64,000 nt of DNA from Glandiceps talaboti. Lineage: Eukaryota > Hemichordata > Enteropneusta > Spengelidae. The stretch is from positions 20,002,806-20,066,805 of the forward strand of contig NC_135567.1 in the NCBI RefSeq assembly GCF_964340395.1, read 5' to 3'. Position 1 is the stretch's first letter; each line of letters begins with the position of its first letter. Under the pieces are notes generated by a model that ran no database searches, was not told where the DNA came from, and was given only the letters and a program-made list of their open reading frames with translations. The position numbers and the translations under genes were made by a program. Below are positions 26,746 through 39,110 of the stretch, in pieces.

Positions 26746-27590
26746 CTATCACTACTACACTATTTCAACTATCCTAACTGTAGCCTACCTGTAGACTTGA
26801 AGGACTAACACTACTACACTATTCCACTATCATAACTGTAGACTACCTGTAGACTTGAAGGACTAACACTACTACACTATTCCACTATCATAACTGTAGA
26901 CTACCTGTAGACTTGAAGGACTAACACTACTATACTATTCCACTATCATAACTGTAGCCTACCTGTAGACTTGAAGGACTAACACTACTTCACTATTCCA
27001 CTATCATAACTGTAGCCTACCTGTAGACTTGAAGGACTATCACTAATACACTATTTCCACTATCCTAACTATAGTCTACCTGTAGACTTGAAGGACTAAC
27101 ACTACTACACTATTCCACTATCATAACTGTAGCCTACCTGTAGACTTGAAGGACTAACACTACTACACTATTCCACTATCATAACTGTAGCCTACCTGTA
27201 GACTTGAAGGACTAACACTACTACACTATTCCACTATCATAACTGTAGCCTACCTGTAGACTTGAAGGACTAACACTACTACACTATTCCACTATCCTAA
27301 CTGTAGCCTACCTGTAGACTTGAAGTACTAACACTACTACACTATTCCACTATCATAACTGTAGCCTACCTGTAGACTTGAAGGACTAACACTACTACAC
27401 TATTTCAGCTATCATAACTGTAGCCTACCTGTAGACTTGAAGTACTAACACTACTACACTATTCCACTATCATAACTATAGCCTACCTGTAGACTTGAAG
27501 GACTAACACTACTACACTATTTCAGCTATCCTAACTATAGCCTACCTGTAGACTTGAAGGACTTCACTATTACATTATTTCAGCTATCTT
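26740..27590. repeat. 58-bp satellite, about 14 copies
   Basis: The monomer contains GAAGGACTAACACTACTACA, CTATTCCACTATCATAACTG and TAGCCTACCTGTAGACTT. It directly abuts the 63-bp array but is unrelated in sequence. Confidence 0.95.
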
Positions 27591-28045
27591 AACACTGAAG
27601 AAGTCTAGAAAGAACATTTTTCTTTTCATTAAAATACTATATTTATCCTATGAATACATTTGCATAATTCAAGAACATTAAAGTAATTGTTTTTATATAT
27701 ACTAAATCTGTATAATAAAGTAAGTTGCCAAAGAACATCTTTCTTCTGGAAAAAAAAATAGAGAATAGTATTTCTTGTCCAAAAATAATATTACCAAAAT
27801 TATAATTTAGTTCAGGATGGGAAATCTTCAGTGAAAGAAAGATTGTTTGGTTTATGACAATTAATTATCAAGATAAAAATACCTTTTACAAAAAAATGAA
27901 GTTTTTGTCTAAAGAACATTTTTACTCAAGACAAAAATATTTAGGAAAGAGATTTCTTGGGAGGAGAAATTAAACAACAATTCAATTTATTGACTAATCC
28001 CCCCCCCAATAAATATTTAGTTATAAAGAAAGTCAAGACAAATAA
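27591..28045. other. Intergenic, nothing recognised
   Basis: AT-rich sequence between two satellite arrays, with a C-run near 28005. It has no ORF, splice-bounded exon or repeat that I can name. Confidence 0.5.
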
Positions 28046-28054
28046 ATGTTTCTG

Positions 28055-28305
28055 TTGCCCTTAGCAACAGCCAACTACAGTTGTGCTACAGTGCCATTGG
28101 CAGTAGCTTTCCCTTGCCCTTAGCAACAGCCAACTACAGTTGTGCTACAGCGCCATTGTCAGTATTTTTCCCTTGCCCTTAGCAACAGCCAACTACAGTT
28201 GTGCTACAGTGCCATTGGCAGTATTTTTCCCTTGCTCTTAGCAACAGCCAACTACAGTTGTGCTACAGTGCCATTGGCAGTATTTTTCCCTTGCCCTTAG
28301 CCCTT
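28055..28305. repeat. 59-bp tandem repeat, about 4 copies
   Basis: GCCCTTAGCAACAGCCAACT starts units at 28057, 28116, 28175 and 28234, a 59-bp spacing. Confidence 0.9.
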
Positions 28306-28317
28306 ATCTTTGCAATA

Positions 28318-28660
28318 AATGTGATCATTTGACTGTTGCTATGGGCGTGGCCATAGTTGCTAGGGGTATTTGCATACACTTTTTGATTGTTTGCTCACTT
28401 GTCTAAGAATCCCTGTTGTCTTTGTGAAATACACCATCATTTGACTGTTGCTATGGATGTGGCCATGGTTGCTAGGGGTATTTGCATATATTTTTCGAAT
28501 GTTTCTTCATTTGCCTACTGGATGATGTTGTTATTTGACTAAAATATACTGCCATTTGGTTGTTGCTAAGGGCGTGGTTATGGTTGCTAGGGCCAATTGT
28601 GTCAAAATATTTTGATGAAAATCTGTAGAATAACACTTCTTAAAACATTTCACCAAGTTT
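28318..28660. repeat. Diverged repeat of about 115 bp, 3 copies
   Basis: Three related blocks carry ATTTG(A/G)(C/T)TGTTGCTA followed by GGGCGTGG.CATGGTTGCTAGG near 28325, 28440 and 28553. The last leads into a long stretch of dispersed-repeat character with a 103-codon plus-strand frame, which has no recognisable domain and which I do not accept as a gene. Confidence 0.65.
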
Positions 28661-29040
28661 CAGTCTCATTGACCAAGAACTTTATTAGATATAAGTTTTT
28701 GACCAAAATTCACATTTTTACACCTAATATTACAGGCCCATTTTTATGTGACATGGGAAACTCATTTAAAACTTATATTTACGTTAGCTATTCGAAGCTT
28801 GGAAATATTACCTCAAAGGCTATGAATAACCTAAAAATTGTAAAAAAAGCCAAAAACTGCAGATCTGCCAGGGGGAAACCCCCAAGGACTCCCTCTCCCC
28901 CAATCTGATTAAAATCCGATGTAGATGTCGGCTAATCGTGCATTGCTATTTTACCTTCATTATTTAGCCTGAATTGACCTTCGTAGTACATGTTTATGTT
29001 TTTAGCCTGATCGCCTCCTCTAGAGTTGATTTTTAAATTG

Positions 29041-29345
29041 GGCCGACAAAAAGTCACCGACACTCCCCTATCTGTAAAACCAAAAACCGGCTGACCCCCC
29101 CCCCCCCATCACTTAATTCTAAAACATGACCCCCCACCCCCCCATATATATATAATATTCACATGACAGGTATTGTTTGATCATGACTCAGTGTGGACTG
29201 CTTGACTGTCTTGCATCTACTTTATAAGATCCCGGGTAATAGCACTATCATAATTATAATTATTGACTACACAGGGTAAATATATTCCAAAAGGAGTTTA
29301 ATAGCATCTTGACAGTGAAAGGTATGGGAAAGCTTGAGCAGAGAA
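29041..29345. repeat. Dispersed repeat with poly-C tracts, copy 1
   Basis: GGGCCGACAAAAAGTCA, C-runs, ATCACTTAATTCTAAAACAT, GTGGACTGCTTGACTGTCT and GACTACACAGGGTAAATATA occur here in the same order as at 62097-62400. This is one dispersed family, with C-homopolymers and an adjacent TA or CA tract that differ between copies. Confidence 0.85.
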
Positions 29346-32300
29346 TATGTATACACTATATGTAAATTGACTCATCGCAACTGTTGATAGTTTACCATCA
29401 ACATATTATTATTTCATGATAACCTAAAACGTCAAAACCCACATAGATTGACATTCAATGTCATTACCATGGTAACCACTATATATACTATTTAACATTA
29501 TACAAGTTATTTGATTTAATGGTAGAGTTTTATACAAGACAGAGTTGTATATGATACTTTATGACCCCTTAGTATTCATTGAGATTTCAAGTGTTCCACC
29601 AAACATGACCCCCTAGCTATATGGTGCTTAGTTACCTAGAGTTTATCACGTGATACCCATGTTGACTTGTTCCTATATGTGTTTTTTACTCGTCTTTTTA
29701 GTAGTGTATGTATTTTAATTGTTGCTTAGTGCTACTCCTAACAATCTTAGTCAGCCCCTGATACACAAGGGATGAAATAAATAAATAAATAAATAAATAA
29801 ATAAATACCCTGGCCCAGTATATATAATCAGGGGATGTGTTCTGACCACCATTGTTGACACTTATGAAGTTATGTCCAGTCATGTGACCAAATGATACAA
29901 TTGTTTACGACTGATTCCACTGCTCTGGTAGATGTCAAGAATTGTTGTCCATACATTCATCGGTGTATACAGTCCTCGGAGCTTCGCATCGCTAAAATGG
30001 TTATTTTGCATGTACCGATATCTACTGTGACACGACGCTCCGTGTTTAACACAAACCCCATGCTTCGCAGTAACACGTCAACGAATGGTTAGCCTAGCCC
30101 TATGTGATCGATGAGGGCGCACAGTACAAGGATGTTCGACTACTGCAGTAGATACGTACCCGCACGATGCAAAGCTCCACGGACTGTAAGAGAGTCCAGT
30201 TTACAGCTAACCCACAGACAGGCACTTATACCTACACTCAGAAACTACAGCAGTGTCAACAAGTCGATATCATGTACGGACTCGGAACAATCGTAAAAAC
30301 AATAATTATGTTCAAACAACGATCAAAGGTAAAAATGAAAAGCCACATGAGGAATAGGTGATACAAGGACAGACACACAGAACAACTAAAGGAAGTGGGT
30401 AAAATCAAAATGTATGAACTAGTGTACCAACGCATGGACAAAGCCAACAAGTATGCAAGAAGAGTGGTTTTTCACTTATATACACCAATGCGCGCACTAC
30501 GTAATTTGTACCCCACATCCTGACAATTATACATAGCATACATCATATATCTGAAAGGTTCAAAGCAGCTAGTCTTTCCAAGCAGCCAATGGTTGCTGGA
30601 GAAAAGGTCCGAGTCGAAAATTAGAACCCATCCTTATAAACAAGAAACACAACATGCTATTGAATAAAAAGGAACAAGAACAAGAACAAAACCCAGACAA
30701 AACATTCAATATATAAATAAATGGTAACAACAGCCGATATCATATAGGATAATTGCCATACAAATTACACAATTACGGGACACAGACTGTAAATCCAACA
30801 ATGTGTATGACGTACACGGCGACGCGATGAGTGTGGTATGTGGTCATATATAATTCCGAGAAACGCTAGCTCTGTTGCTAAATATAGGCAACATGGTAGT
30901 TACACACTATTACAATAATTCGTTGTATAAATGTCACGTGATTTTACTAAATTTTATACTCCTAAGAATTTAGTGATACGTTCATGTGTTTTTTCTTTTG
31001 AATTCTGTTTTGTTTTTGTCTTCAAGTATAAAAAGTTGAAAGCGTACAACCAATCCTCAACTTCTATTACCATGTCAGATAACTGCCAACACACCAGGTC
31101 TAGTCTACTATATATTAAATTTGTATTTTTGTCGTTTGTTCCTCTAGTCTGGAAGACCATTAAAATAAAACTTGTATGTTGACATTTCTATAGGGTCGAT
31201 GTATGGCTTACAGAATACTGTGGAGTTTGTTGGAACCTATCGTACGTGTTTTGGGACGAGAGTAGCCTACAATTCAGTCACCATATAAAATGGACGTGGT
31301 ATGTTCCACTGCAAATACACTCACCTGTTGTTAGACTTTGTTGACGACTGACGTAGTACATATATATGGAACTGCAGCCTCGCTTTCACTTCCTACCACT
31401 TGTCTTGTGTTTCAAGGCAGAATCTTATAAGGTCATGGTTGTTTTTTGAAGTCTATAGTCTCCAAACAGACGTCCGCAGGTGTGGTCAAAAATGGCGACG
31501 TAAAAAATGTCATATGACACGTAAAGGGTCTAGGGGTCATTTTAACAAAATGAGACACTTGTAACGCGTTGGTTTTTTATTGGCATGTCAAAATACGATA
31601 ACATCTTAATCCAACATGTATTCGTTGACTGCAGTAAATGGGAATAATTTTCTATTTTGATAATTCTTCACACTTATTTATATTCAGAATTAAATCTGAC
31701 AAATAATAGCTTTTACATATTCCACTGTACAACTACCATTGACGAATTGTCCACGGTATATTTGACTGTACACGGTGAGGTCAACTGAGGTCAGCATACC
31801 TGTCAATCACAGTTAATATTAACAGTAAGTAGACGACTCGTATCTCTAAACTGTAATATAATTGGTTAGTGGACTGATATAACGAGTGAATCCATCCTGT
31901 ATTGTGATTGGTTAAGAAATAAGGTCATTAGCAAATGATGATGATTGTTTTATCATATATTGTGTTCTGTAGATTGAATATAACAGCTACTGCAATTGGT
32001 TGGCTATGTGTGGCCATAAAGTAAGGACAACTTTAATAAAATCTGAACATGTGCGAGTCACTCACTACTTTTAATTAACATATGAATACAATTACTGAGG
32101 AGCACACATGTAAACAGATGTCCAACTGAACACAAACAAATCCTGTCTACAAACTTCCACAACAAATCGACATAACGTCACGTGACAAACTGTAACACAA
32201 AGTTGATACAAAAGTAAACATCACGACTCGAAACCTCATGTTCTTCGACTCTTTGGTTTCTATTGCGCATGCGTCCCCAACTGTCCCATACGGACAGACC

Positions 32301-32390
32301 CCGGGATACGGACACGTCCTAGTTTGTAGATTTTCGCGTATATTTAGGTACACAATATTCTTGAATACTTAATATCGTTTCAGTACTTAC
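29346..32390. other. Intergenic, no confident gene
   Basis: Apart from the (AAAT)n tract I see no repeat I can name. A plus-strand frame at 30167-30358 continues past one TGA for 54 more codons to about 30523 (GKIKMYELVYQRMDKANKYA region). It could be a decayed ORF, but no family is recognised and no splice sites frame it. Confidence 0.4.
29771..29808. repeat. (AAAT)n microsatellite
   Basis: A run of AAATAAAT units in intergenic sequence. Confidence 0.85.
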
Positions 32391-32549
32391 AGGTACCGCT
32401 AACCTTTCACGTTCTTGCTTTCTAGATAGCTTAAAATCTTCGTTGTCTTCAAATTCAGGTGCCGAATTATTATCAAACTGTTGAAAAAATCGTTCGACAT
32501 CGCTATCGTAGTCTGTAGCACTTATGTCAGAAAATGTGTCCATCCTCAT
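32391..32549 (-). CDS. Plausible first coding exon of an unrelated gene
   Basis: ATG at 32549 (a second ATG two codons on) opens a frame of 53 codons ending at a consensus donor (ACCT/GTAAGT). The sequence is acidic and non-repetitive (DTFSDISATDYDSDVERFFQ, then EFEDNEDFKLSRKQERERL), unlike the random frames nearby. It is phase 0, so it does not belong to the phase-1 series of genes A and B. In-frame stops just above gene A's ATG also rule out a join there. I cannot name the family or find its next exon in the left part of the window. Confidence 0.45.
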
Positions 32550-32866
32550 CGATGTACAAGGCGAGAATGACAATAGAAATAGACCAGGTGTGCAATTATT
32601 CAAATATATGTATATGTATTCATCTGGTTTGTAATTAGTCGCCAATGAGAGTCAGTTTGTCAAAATCTATTGTTCAATATTGTCCCTGATTGGAAAGTGA
32701 ATTATTTCTACACGGTGATTCCTACATATTAAGAATTGACGACCAATCAGAACTTGGTACACAAAAGCACAGATGTCTATGATTACATGTATTTGTAACC
32801 TATTCAAATGACGTAATCGTGCTTAAAACCGGAAGTGGAAGTTAGGGGAGAACCATTTGATTTCGG

Positions 32867-32902
32867 CATAGACCCTACACCAACGTTGGTGTAGGGTCTA
32901 TG
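32867..32902. repeat. Perfect 36-bp palindrome
   Basis: CATAGACCCTACACCAAC is followed at once by its exact reverse complement, with no spacer. ATTTCGG stands on both sides as a short direct repeat. The arm sequence GTAGGGTCTATGAT recurs once at about 40055. Confidence 0.95.
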
Positions 32903-33309
32903 ATTTCGGGGATGGAGAAAGTGATATGGCAGCAATTTTTTTTTCATCACTGTGACAGCATTTTTTTTCTATCGTCAGTCCTGCATCAAATTATTCTTTC
33001 CATATGCAGAAGTAATGCAAAATTTTTTTCGGTTACCAATTTTGTAACGTACGGTTCATATACCTACATGTCACTGGTTCACAACTAACTTGTTCTGTGT
33101 GAAAGCAGCCTTATATCGTAAATGCTGGAAAAAAAAACATAGGGCTTGCTCACAAATATTGAAAATATTAGCGCCACCATAGGCCTCAAGAGAAAAGATG
33201 AAATTATTATTTTTCTTCTTCACTTGCAGATAAATTTGTTTTCCCCACACAAAAAAATCAAATGGTTTTCCCATTATGTTTTAAATCAAAAAGGGAAAGG
33301 ATATACAAA

Positions 33310-33350
33310 CAAACAAACAAACAAACAAATAAACAAACAAACAAACAATA
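33310..33350. repeat. (CAAA)n microsatellite
   Basis: A run of CAAACAAA units with one AAAT interruption. Confidence 0.85.
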
Positions 33351-33457
33351 TAACTAAAGTAGCAAATAAATAAAGGAAGGAAGTGTACACTACCAGTCCA
33401 CTTATAGCACTGACCACGTTCCTAGTATTACTATACCCTTAGTCTAGTCCCAGAGTT

Positions 33458-33562
33458 GTCCTGCTTGCATACGGTGTATAATAAAGTCGTCCCTTCGTTT
33501 TCCTTCAAGTTGTTGAGGGTCATGTCAGTAATCTAGACCCGTGCACCGTCTGCAAGCAGGAC
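33458..33562. mobile_element. MITE family 1, copy 1
   Basis: The inverted ends are GTCCTGCTTGCATACGG and CCGTCTGCAAGCAGGAC, with about 70 bp between. AGTCCCAGAGT flanks both sides as a direct repeat. Copy 2 (33689-33773) has the same flanks, so the two copies were probably duplicated together. A larger relative is at 40112-40637. Confidence 0.75.
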
Positions 33563-33592
33563 GAGTCCCAGAGTATCTAGAGCAGTGACGTC

Positions 33593-33593
<1 letters not shown>

Positions 33594-33653
<60 letters not shown>
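33594..33653. repeat. (CAGA)n microsatellite
   Basis: About 15 CAGA units between the two MITE copies. Confidence 0.95.
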
Positions 33654-33654
<1 letters not shown>

Positions 33655-33688
33655 GAAATATTATCATACCACTAGTCTAGTCCCAGAG

Positions 33689-33773
33689 TCCTGCTTACGA
33701 GTATTAAAGTCTTCCCTTCCTTGTTGAGGGTCATTTCAGTAATCTAGACCCGTGTACCGTCTGCAAGCAGGAC
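33689..33773. mobile_element. MITE family 1, copy 2
   Basis: This is a shortened copy of 33458-33562, with shared internal sequence TTGTTGAGGGTCAT and CAGTAATCTAGACCCGTG and the right end CCGTCTGCAAGCAGGAC. The left end is diverged (CCTGCTTACGA). Confidence 0.75.
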
Positions 33774-34536
33774 TAGTCCCAGAGTATCTAGTTCACAGGC
33801 ACTTGTTTCCGGAGATATGTATCAGAATATTTTTATCAGAATACAATAAAATGTCGATAATATCGATAATACTGACGTATTTATATAAAAGGGGTAAAAA
33901 TATACTTGTTTCTATAGTACGCTTGGTCACACTGCCACCAGACTTTAATACCGCGTATAGATAAATATGTTAACGGTTTCTAAAAGTTTAGGTCGTTTCC
34001 TTGGTGACAGCACTTAGACTGAAGAACTCACTCACTTCATGATTACTTTACAGCCTTACAAGAGCGCCCTCAACGTGCCATAAGAACATTAATTTCTATC
34101 TATACGTTGTAAATCTAGAAATTACACTATGAACACACTAACTGATATCTTTAACACTGTGTCTATGTATACTGTTTGTTTTACAAGAATCTTTACAACT
34201 ATAGTATTAATACTTCACATTCAACATATATGACAGGCATGGCATCAATGGTACAACACTTTGTTTTACTGGAAAATATTCGGTTTTATTATTTCATTTT
34301 GTTGCCTTGTGTCTTTCATAACTTACATTGTCATCGCAGCAGTAAATCACCAAGGTAAGTAAACAATGACGTCAATGGCACAGGCAGCTCGTGTCAACTG
34401 AAGTCATAAAGTAGATTTGTAACGTTGGTGGCGCTGTACATATTTCTGACCCGGCTTATTTATTAGCGACTTGACAATGTAACACAATATTTAACTGGCT
34501 AATATAAGAATGTACACAATTCCTCAACCAAATGAG

Positions 34537-34542
34537 AGCAGT

Positions 34543-34637
<95 letters not shown>

Positions 34638-34638
34638 T

Positions 34639-34671
<33 letters not shown>

Positions 34672-34801
34672 AGAGACAGACAGACAGACAGACATACACA
34701 TCTAGACAGACAGAGACAGACATGCGCAGACAGACAGACATACAGACAGACAGACAAAGACAGACAGACACAGACAGACAAAGACAGACATACAGACAGA
34801 C
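34537..34801. repeat. (CAGA)n microsatellite, imperfect at one end
   Basis: This is about 265 bp of CAGA, pure on the left and interrupted on the right. Long Cys/Leu/Ser/Val or Asp/Arg/Gln/Thr frames arise from it on both strands and are not genes. It lies about 35 bp beyond the proposed poly(A) signal of gene B. Confidence 0.95.
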
Positions 34802-34837
34802 AGTGTCCAATAAAATCAGTTTCATTTCAAGCTTACT

Positions 34838-34843
34838 TTTATT
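34838..34843 (-). terminator. Possible poly(A) signal of gene B
   Basis: AATAAA on the minus strand lies about 1 kb below the gene B stop codon, at the end of an AT-rich stretch without other features. Other AATAAA-like hexamers occur in this AT-rich DNA, so this one is only a candidate. Confidence 0.35.
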
Positions 34844-35874
34844 TTTTATATAAAAATGGTCAGTACACATGATGTAGAAATACAACATTCTACAACTATG
34901 GATTCCTCTGAGTCACAGAAAACAAAATTCTCTGATATCTGAAATAGTACAAACTTCAATAAAAATACAAAACTGAAATAAAGTCTTTTGATCCGTATAA
35001 AATGTATAAAATCTCTACACATAAGTCTAAGTTTACATTACTCCAAATCTAAAATAAAAAAGTATTTCAGTCCATGTGTAAATTCTATAAAAACTGTATA
35101 AAGTCCAATACTTCATGTAAAAATAAAATATTACATCAGTTAATTTCTGTAGTTTTCTATAAACTCTTCTGAATAAAAATTACACAATGTACAATAATTT
35201 TGTTTTAGAAACGAAATTGGCGACTATAAAATGAGACTTAAAACTGACAACCATTCTGTATTAGTTGTACAGTGCAGTGTGTACTGCAGTGGTAGCCAAT
35301 CGTTGCGTCTGTGTCTGTGTAACAACGAAACGTGAGTCATAGCGCCCTCTGTCGACAAGGAGTGTCTACTATTCACTCCATCGGCGCCAGTGTTACTGTC
35401 AACATCTCTCGTGAGCGCTGTGTTGAAAAATCGTGAAATATAGCGATAAAAATCGTCATTGAGTGGAAATTTTGGATGACATTAATCTTAAACACTTCAG
35501 CGGTGATACAGGTAAAGTTATTTATATTTCTTGCATTCATGAAAATTAACAGAAATGACAAAATTGTTTTACACTTGTGATAGCAATACAAATCTATGGA
35601 GGTCAGCTACAGTTGTTGACTGCTGTTTTACCAAAATTTATAAAAATATCAAAAATATAAAAAATATCGCTAATATTTTCATATAATGTTTTACGCATGA
35701 TAACAAAAAAAATTCATCCAAAATGATGACTTACAATCCAACATTTTATCAAAAAATGTAAAAAACAAAAAACAAACCTACATTGCTTGACAATGACATG
35801 ATGTAAAACATATAAACATTATCAAAATATGAAAATATTGTAGAATTGTATTTTACACAATATTGTCATTTCTG
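34844..35874 (-). other. Presumed 3'UTR of gene B
   Basis: This is AT-rich sequence downstream of the NHL-exon stop, with no ORF of note and no repeat until the CAGA tract. I treat it as 3' untranslated on position alone. Confidence 0.4.
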
Positions 35875-36665
35875 TTATCGGTACAACACCTTTACACATT
35901 TACCACCCTCTGTCCATGCAATGCAATCTGCATTCACTGCAATACCCCTGGGACTCTTCACATCATCACCATCACATATTGTACCAATGAATTCTCCCAT
36001 TACATTAAATTCTAAGATTCTATTCTCCTTCCACTCACATACAAACAAATTATCAGAGTCATCTGTACAGATTCCTCTGGGTTCCTTGATGAGGTGATGT
36101 GACAATTGAGTGAGTGTGTTCAGATCTTTATCCAATATATGGATGCATGGCCTGGTACGGCTGTATTCAGACACCATGATGTTTCCTTTTGTATTCCCAC
36201 AGATAAAGTTGAGACCACCACCAGTCGACAAATGAGATGATTTAATGACGTCATGACTTTCACCGTCTATACAATGTACGTAATGATCGTCTATGGTGTA
36301 AATATATCCCATTGACACACACACAGCCCTGGGACTGATACGTCTATTTTGATATGTAAGTTGAAGTACATATTTTATCTTACTATCCTCATTACAAATC
36401 ACCAGACTATTGTTATTGTGATCAGGAATGTAAAATATTCCGTCTTTTGATACAAATACATCGTAAGGATAGAACTTCTCATCAAATGAATTGAATTGAA
36501 TGATATGTTTACAATGGAATTGACAGTCGTAAACCGAAACCCTGCCATTGTCAGTCACAACAAAGTCTCCATTATTCCTAACAAACAATCCCCAAGGCTC
36601 TCTAAGTTTTCCTGCTTGTGTGTCTTCACCTGTGAATACACGGATAGTTCCTTTCTGGGGTAATC
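35875..36665 (-). CDS. Gene B terminal exon: six-bladed NHL propeller
   Basis: This is a 791-nt terminal exon with acceptor TTTATTCCAG above 36665 (phase 1, joining G to GA) and stop at 35875. Six blades are visible: REPWGLFVRNNGDFVVTD, YPYDVFVSKDGIFYI, SPRAVCVSMGYIYTIDD, NFICGNTKGNIMVSE, KEPRGICTDDSDNLFVCEW and KSPRGIAVNADCIAW. The P-x-G/A-h-x-h spacing is the NHL signature, as in TRIM-NHL proteins. NHL propellers bind proteins, RNA or glycans; here it is probably the ligand-recognition end. No RING or B-box precedes it. The 11-kb intron upstream makes the join to 47969 inferred, but phase and total length fit. Confidence 0.8.
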
Positions 36666-36944
36666 CTGGAATAAAACAAGGAAAGGTCAAAGGTCAACAA
36701 GCAGCCATTTTGAAAAATAGTGTTTTTTCTAGTTTTTTCTAAAGTTTCTTGTTTTGAAATCAAATTGATTTGATAAAGGTACAAAAATAAATGTTTATGT
36801 CAACACTAACCTGTTACCATGGCAACGGAAAATAAACAAATACAGAAAATGATAATTTTACAAGTTTTTATTGGTGAATGTCTTGTAATAGTATTTTTTG
36901 GAATATAAATTACATAATGTATTAATAATATTTTCATTTTTAGT

Positions 36945-38040
36945 ACGTAGGGTAAGTTTATTTGTTTTACGAGATTTATTTATTTACTCCAATTAATTTT
37001 TTCAAACAAGTCAATATTTTTTTCAACAAAAGACATTGTTTATAATTTATTATATAAATTACAGTGTTAATATTATTGTTTGTTTGTTTAGTAAATAGTT
37101 CTTTCCTCCAATCAATTATTTTCATGTAAACAACTTTCTTGTGGTTATTGTTGTGGGTATTTTATTTAATTTTTCTTTCAAGTTTTCTTTTTTTTTAATA
37201 TTTTTATTTATCTTAGTTTTTTCATGACATTTACTTCAAGTATATTTTTCTTGTACAATGTAAATTATTGTTGAATGTTTGTTTACTCAAAATATATTTC
37301 ATAACTCAAATGATTTTGACATTTTTCATTGTCAAGATATTTTGTGTATAAAAATTTGACTTACATAATAGTTTCAAAGTTTTATTTTTGATAAGATGTA
37401 GGTTTATTTGTTTACTAGATTTGTTTCTTTACTCCAATTATTTTTTTTCATTCATGTCAATATTTTCAACAAAGGACATTGTTTATAATTTATATTAATA
37501 AAAATTACAGTGTTAATATTATTATTGTGTGGAGATCAGGTAAGATTGTTTGTTGTATGTTTGTTTGCTTGGTAAATAGTCATTTGCTCCAAGGATTTTC
37601 CTGTAAATAACTTTTTATTTTTGTGTGTATTTTATTTATTTTTTATTTTAATTTTTAATGTTTTTGTTTTTATTTATCTTATTGCTAACGGCTATTCATT
37701 TGTTTGTTCATGATATTTACTTCAAGTAACTGAAATGTTTGTTTACTCAAAATTAATTTCATTCCTCCTTTGATTTTGACATTTTTCTTATTGTTTTTGT
37801 CATGTATTTTATTTTTTGTATAGAAATATATTATTTGAATGACATAATAGTGTGAAAGTTTTATTTTTGGTAAGATGTAGTTTTATTTGTTTACGAGATT
37901 TGTTTCTTTACTCCAATTATTTGTTCATTCATCAATCATGTCAATCTTTTCAACTAAAGACATTGTAATTGTTTAATTTATTTTTATATAAATTACAGTG
38001 TTAATATTATTATTGTGTGGAGATCAGGTAAAACTTTATT
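36945..38040. repeat. T-rich tandem repeat of about 460 bp, 2-3 copies
   Basis: The blocks GATTTRTTTMTTTACTCCAATT, GACATTGTTTATAATTTAT and AAATTACAGTGTTAATATTA occur in the same order near 36950, 37395 and 37870. The last copy is partial. It is in gene B's last intron, just upstream of the NHL exon. Confidence 0.75.
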
Positions 38041-38540
38041 CACTAGTTTTGCACAAATAATTATTTTCTTGTTTTGTAGGTGCCCCATGGACAATAAATG
38101 TTCTGTGTATCAAGTTTTGGGGGTCATGATGTATTCTTTGATAGTTTAACTTAGAGGTAAGATTTTGTAGTTTTTGTTTTAACATATATTTCTGATGACT
38201 CACAATGACCAACTGCAGTACACCCCTAGGGGTGATGATGCTGACGAGATGTTAGTGAAACTTTTGAGATTATTCTCCATAATTTATGACGCTGACTGTC
38301 ATTATTAATATTTCATGTTTAACACATCATTATAATTCTCTCCGATGCTAAAGTATGACCAATTGAGAACTTCCCAACCTCGAAAATCCGAGGTTAGTTA
38401 ATATGCTAAGCTGTTAGAAATGTGTTAATTGGCCTCATCATCTATATCAACAGAAATAAAGAAGTGTCGGGTATTTGCATAATCTTCTTTTCCATCTTTT
38501 CATTGTATGCATGGTGCGCTCAGACCACTATAGAAAGAGG

Positions 38541-38656
38541 TTGTCTTGCTGCTAGACGTTCGGGCTTCTCCCGACGAAGTTCGCTGTGACGGCGAACGCC
38601 CATCCTTGTCGTATTGTAAATTCGGAATAACACCTGAGGTCTAGCAGCTAGACTAG
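38541..38656. mobile_element. MITE family 2, copy 1
   Basis: The inverted ends are TTGCTGCTAGACGTTCGG and CTGAGGTCTAGCAGC, with an internal GCGAAC-type hairpin (GAAGTTCGC near GGCGAACGCC). A second copy is at 39111-39268. Confidence 0.65.
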
Positions 38657-38963
38657 GACATGAGTAGCTGTGGCCAGATTCATAGGAAGTATTTATAGTA
38701 GGAGCACAGAAACTTCAAAGGCTTATTTATTCTTTATTGTTTAATATAATGTCGTAGCGTTATTTTACAAATTGTGACGCGAACTTGGCCGCTTTAAAAT
38801 GAACACGCAGGACAATAGCCACCTTAGCTCTGAAATATGATTTGAGAACTCTCTGTCAGCAGTTGTGTCGCAGTTCTCTGAGTGCACATTTCCAAACTTT
38901 GACCCGTCTTTTTTACACCTGACCCCATGAAGACGCGACATTACACAAATACCCATTATCGGA

Positions 38964-39083
38964 TAAAATCTGATTTTAGACTCTAGGTTAGATGCTTGCT
39001 CTGATTCACTTTTTATGATATTATCCTATAAAAAGTACTCTGTACGTGCGAAGAGTAATATTAGAGTCTAAAATTCGATTTTG
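38964..39083. mobile_element. Small MITE-like inverted repeat
   Basis: AAAATCTGATTTTAGACTCTA at the left is mirrored by TAGAGTCTAAAATTCGATTTT at the right, 120 bp apart. It has no coding content and immediately precedes the second copy of MITE family 2. Confidence 0.65.
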
Positions 39084-39110
39084 TTGGCGTCTGTCAAATC
39101 GCTACCTAAT

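Noticed and set aside
28597-28908. 103-codon plus-strand frame
   Set aside because: Lies across a dispersed repeat and has no domain or splice support.
30111-30523. Plus-strand frame with one in-frame TGA followed by 54 more open codons
   Set aside because: No recognisable family, no splice sites, no selenocysteine element seen; too weak to call a gene.
34456-34888. Cys-Leu-Ser-Val and Asp-Arg-Gln-Thr frames up to 129 codons
   Set aside because: They are translations of the (CAGA)n tract.
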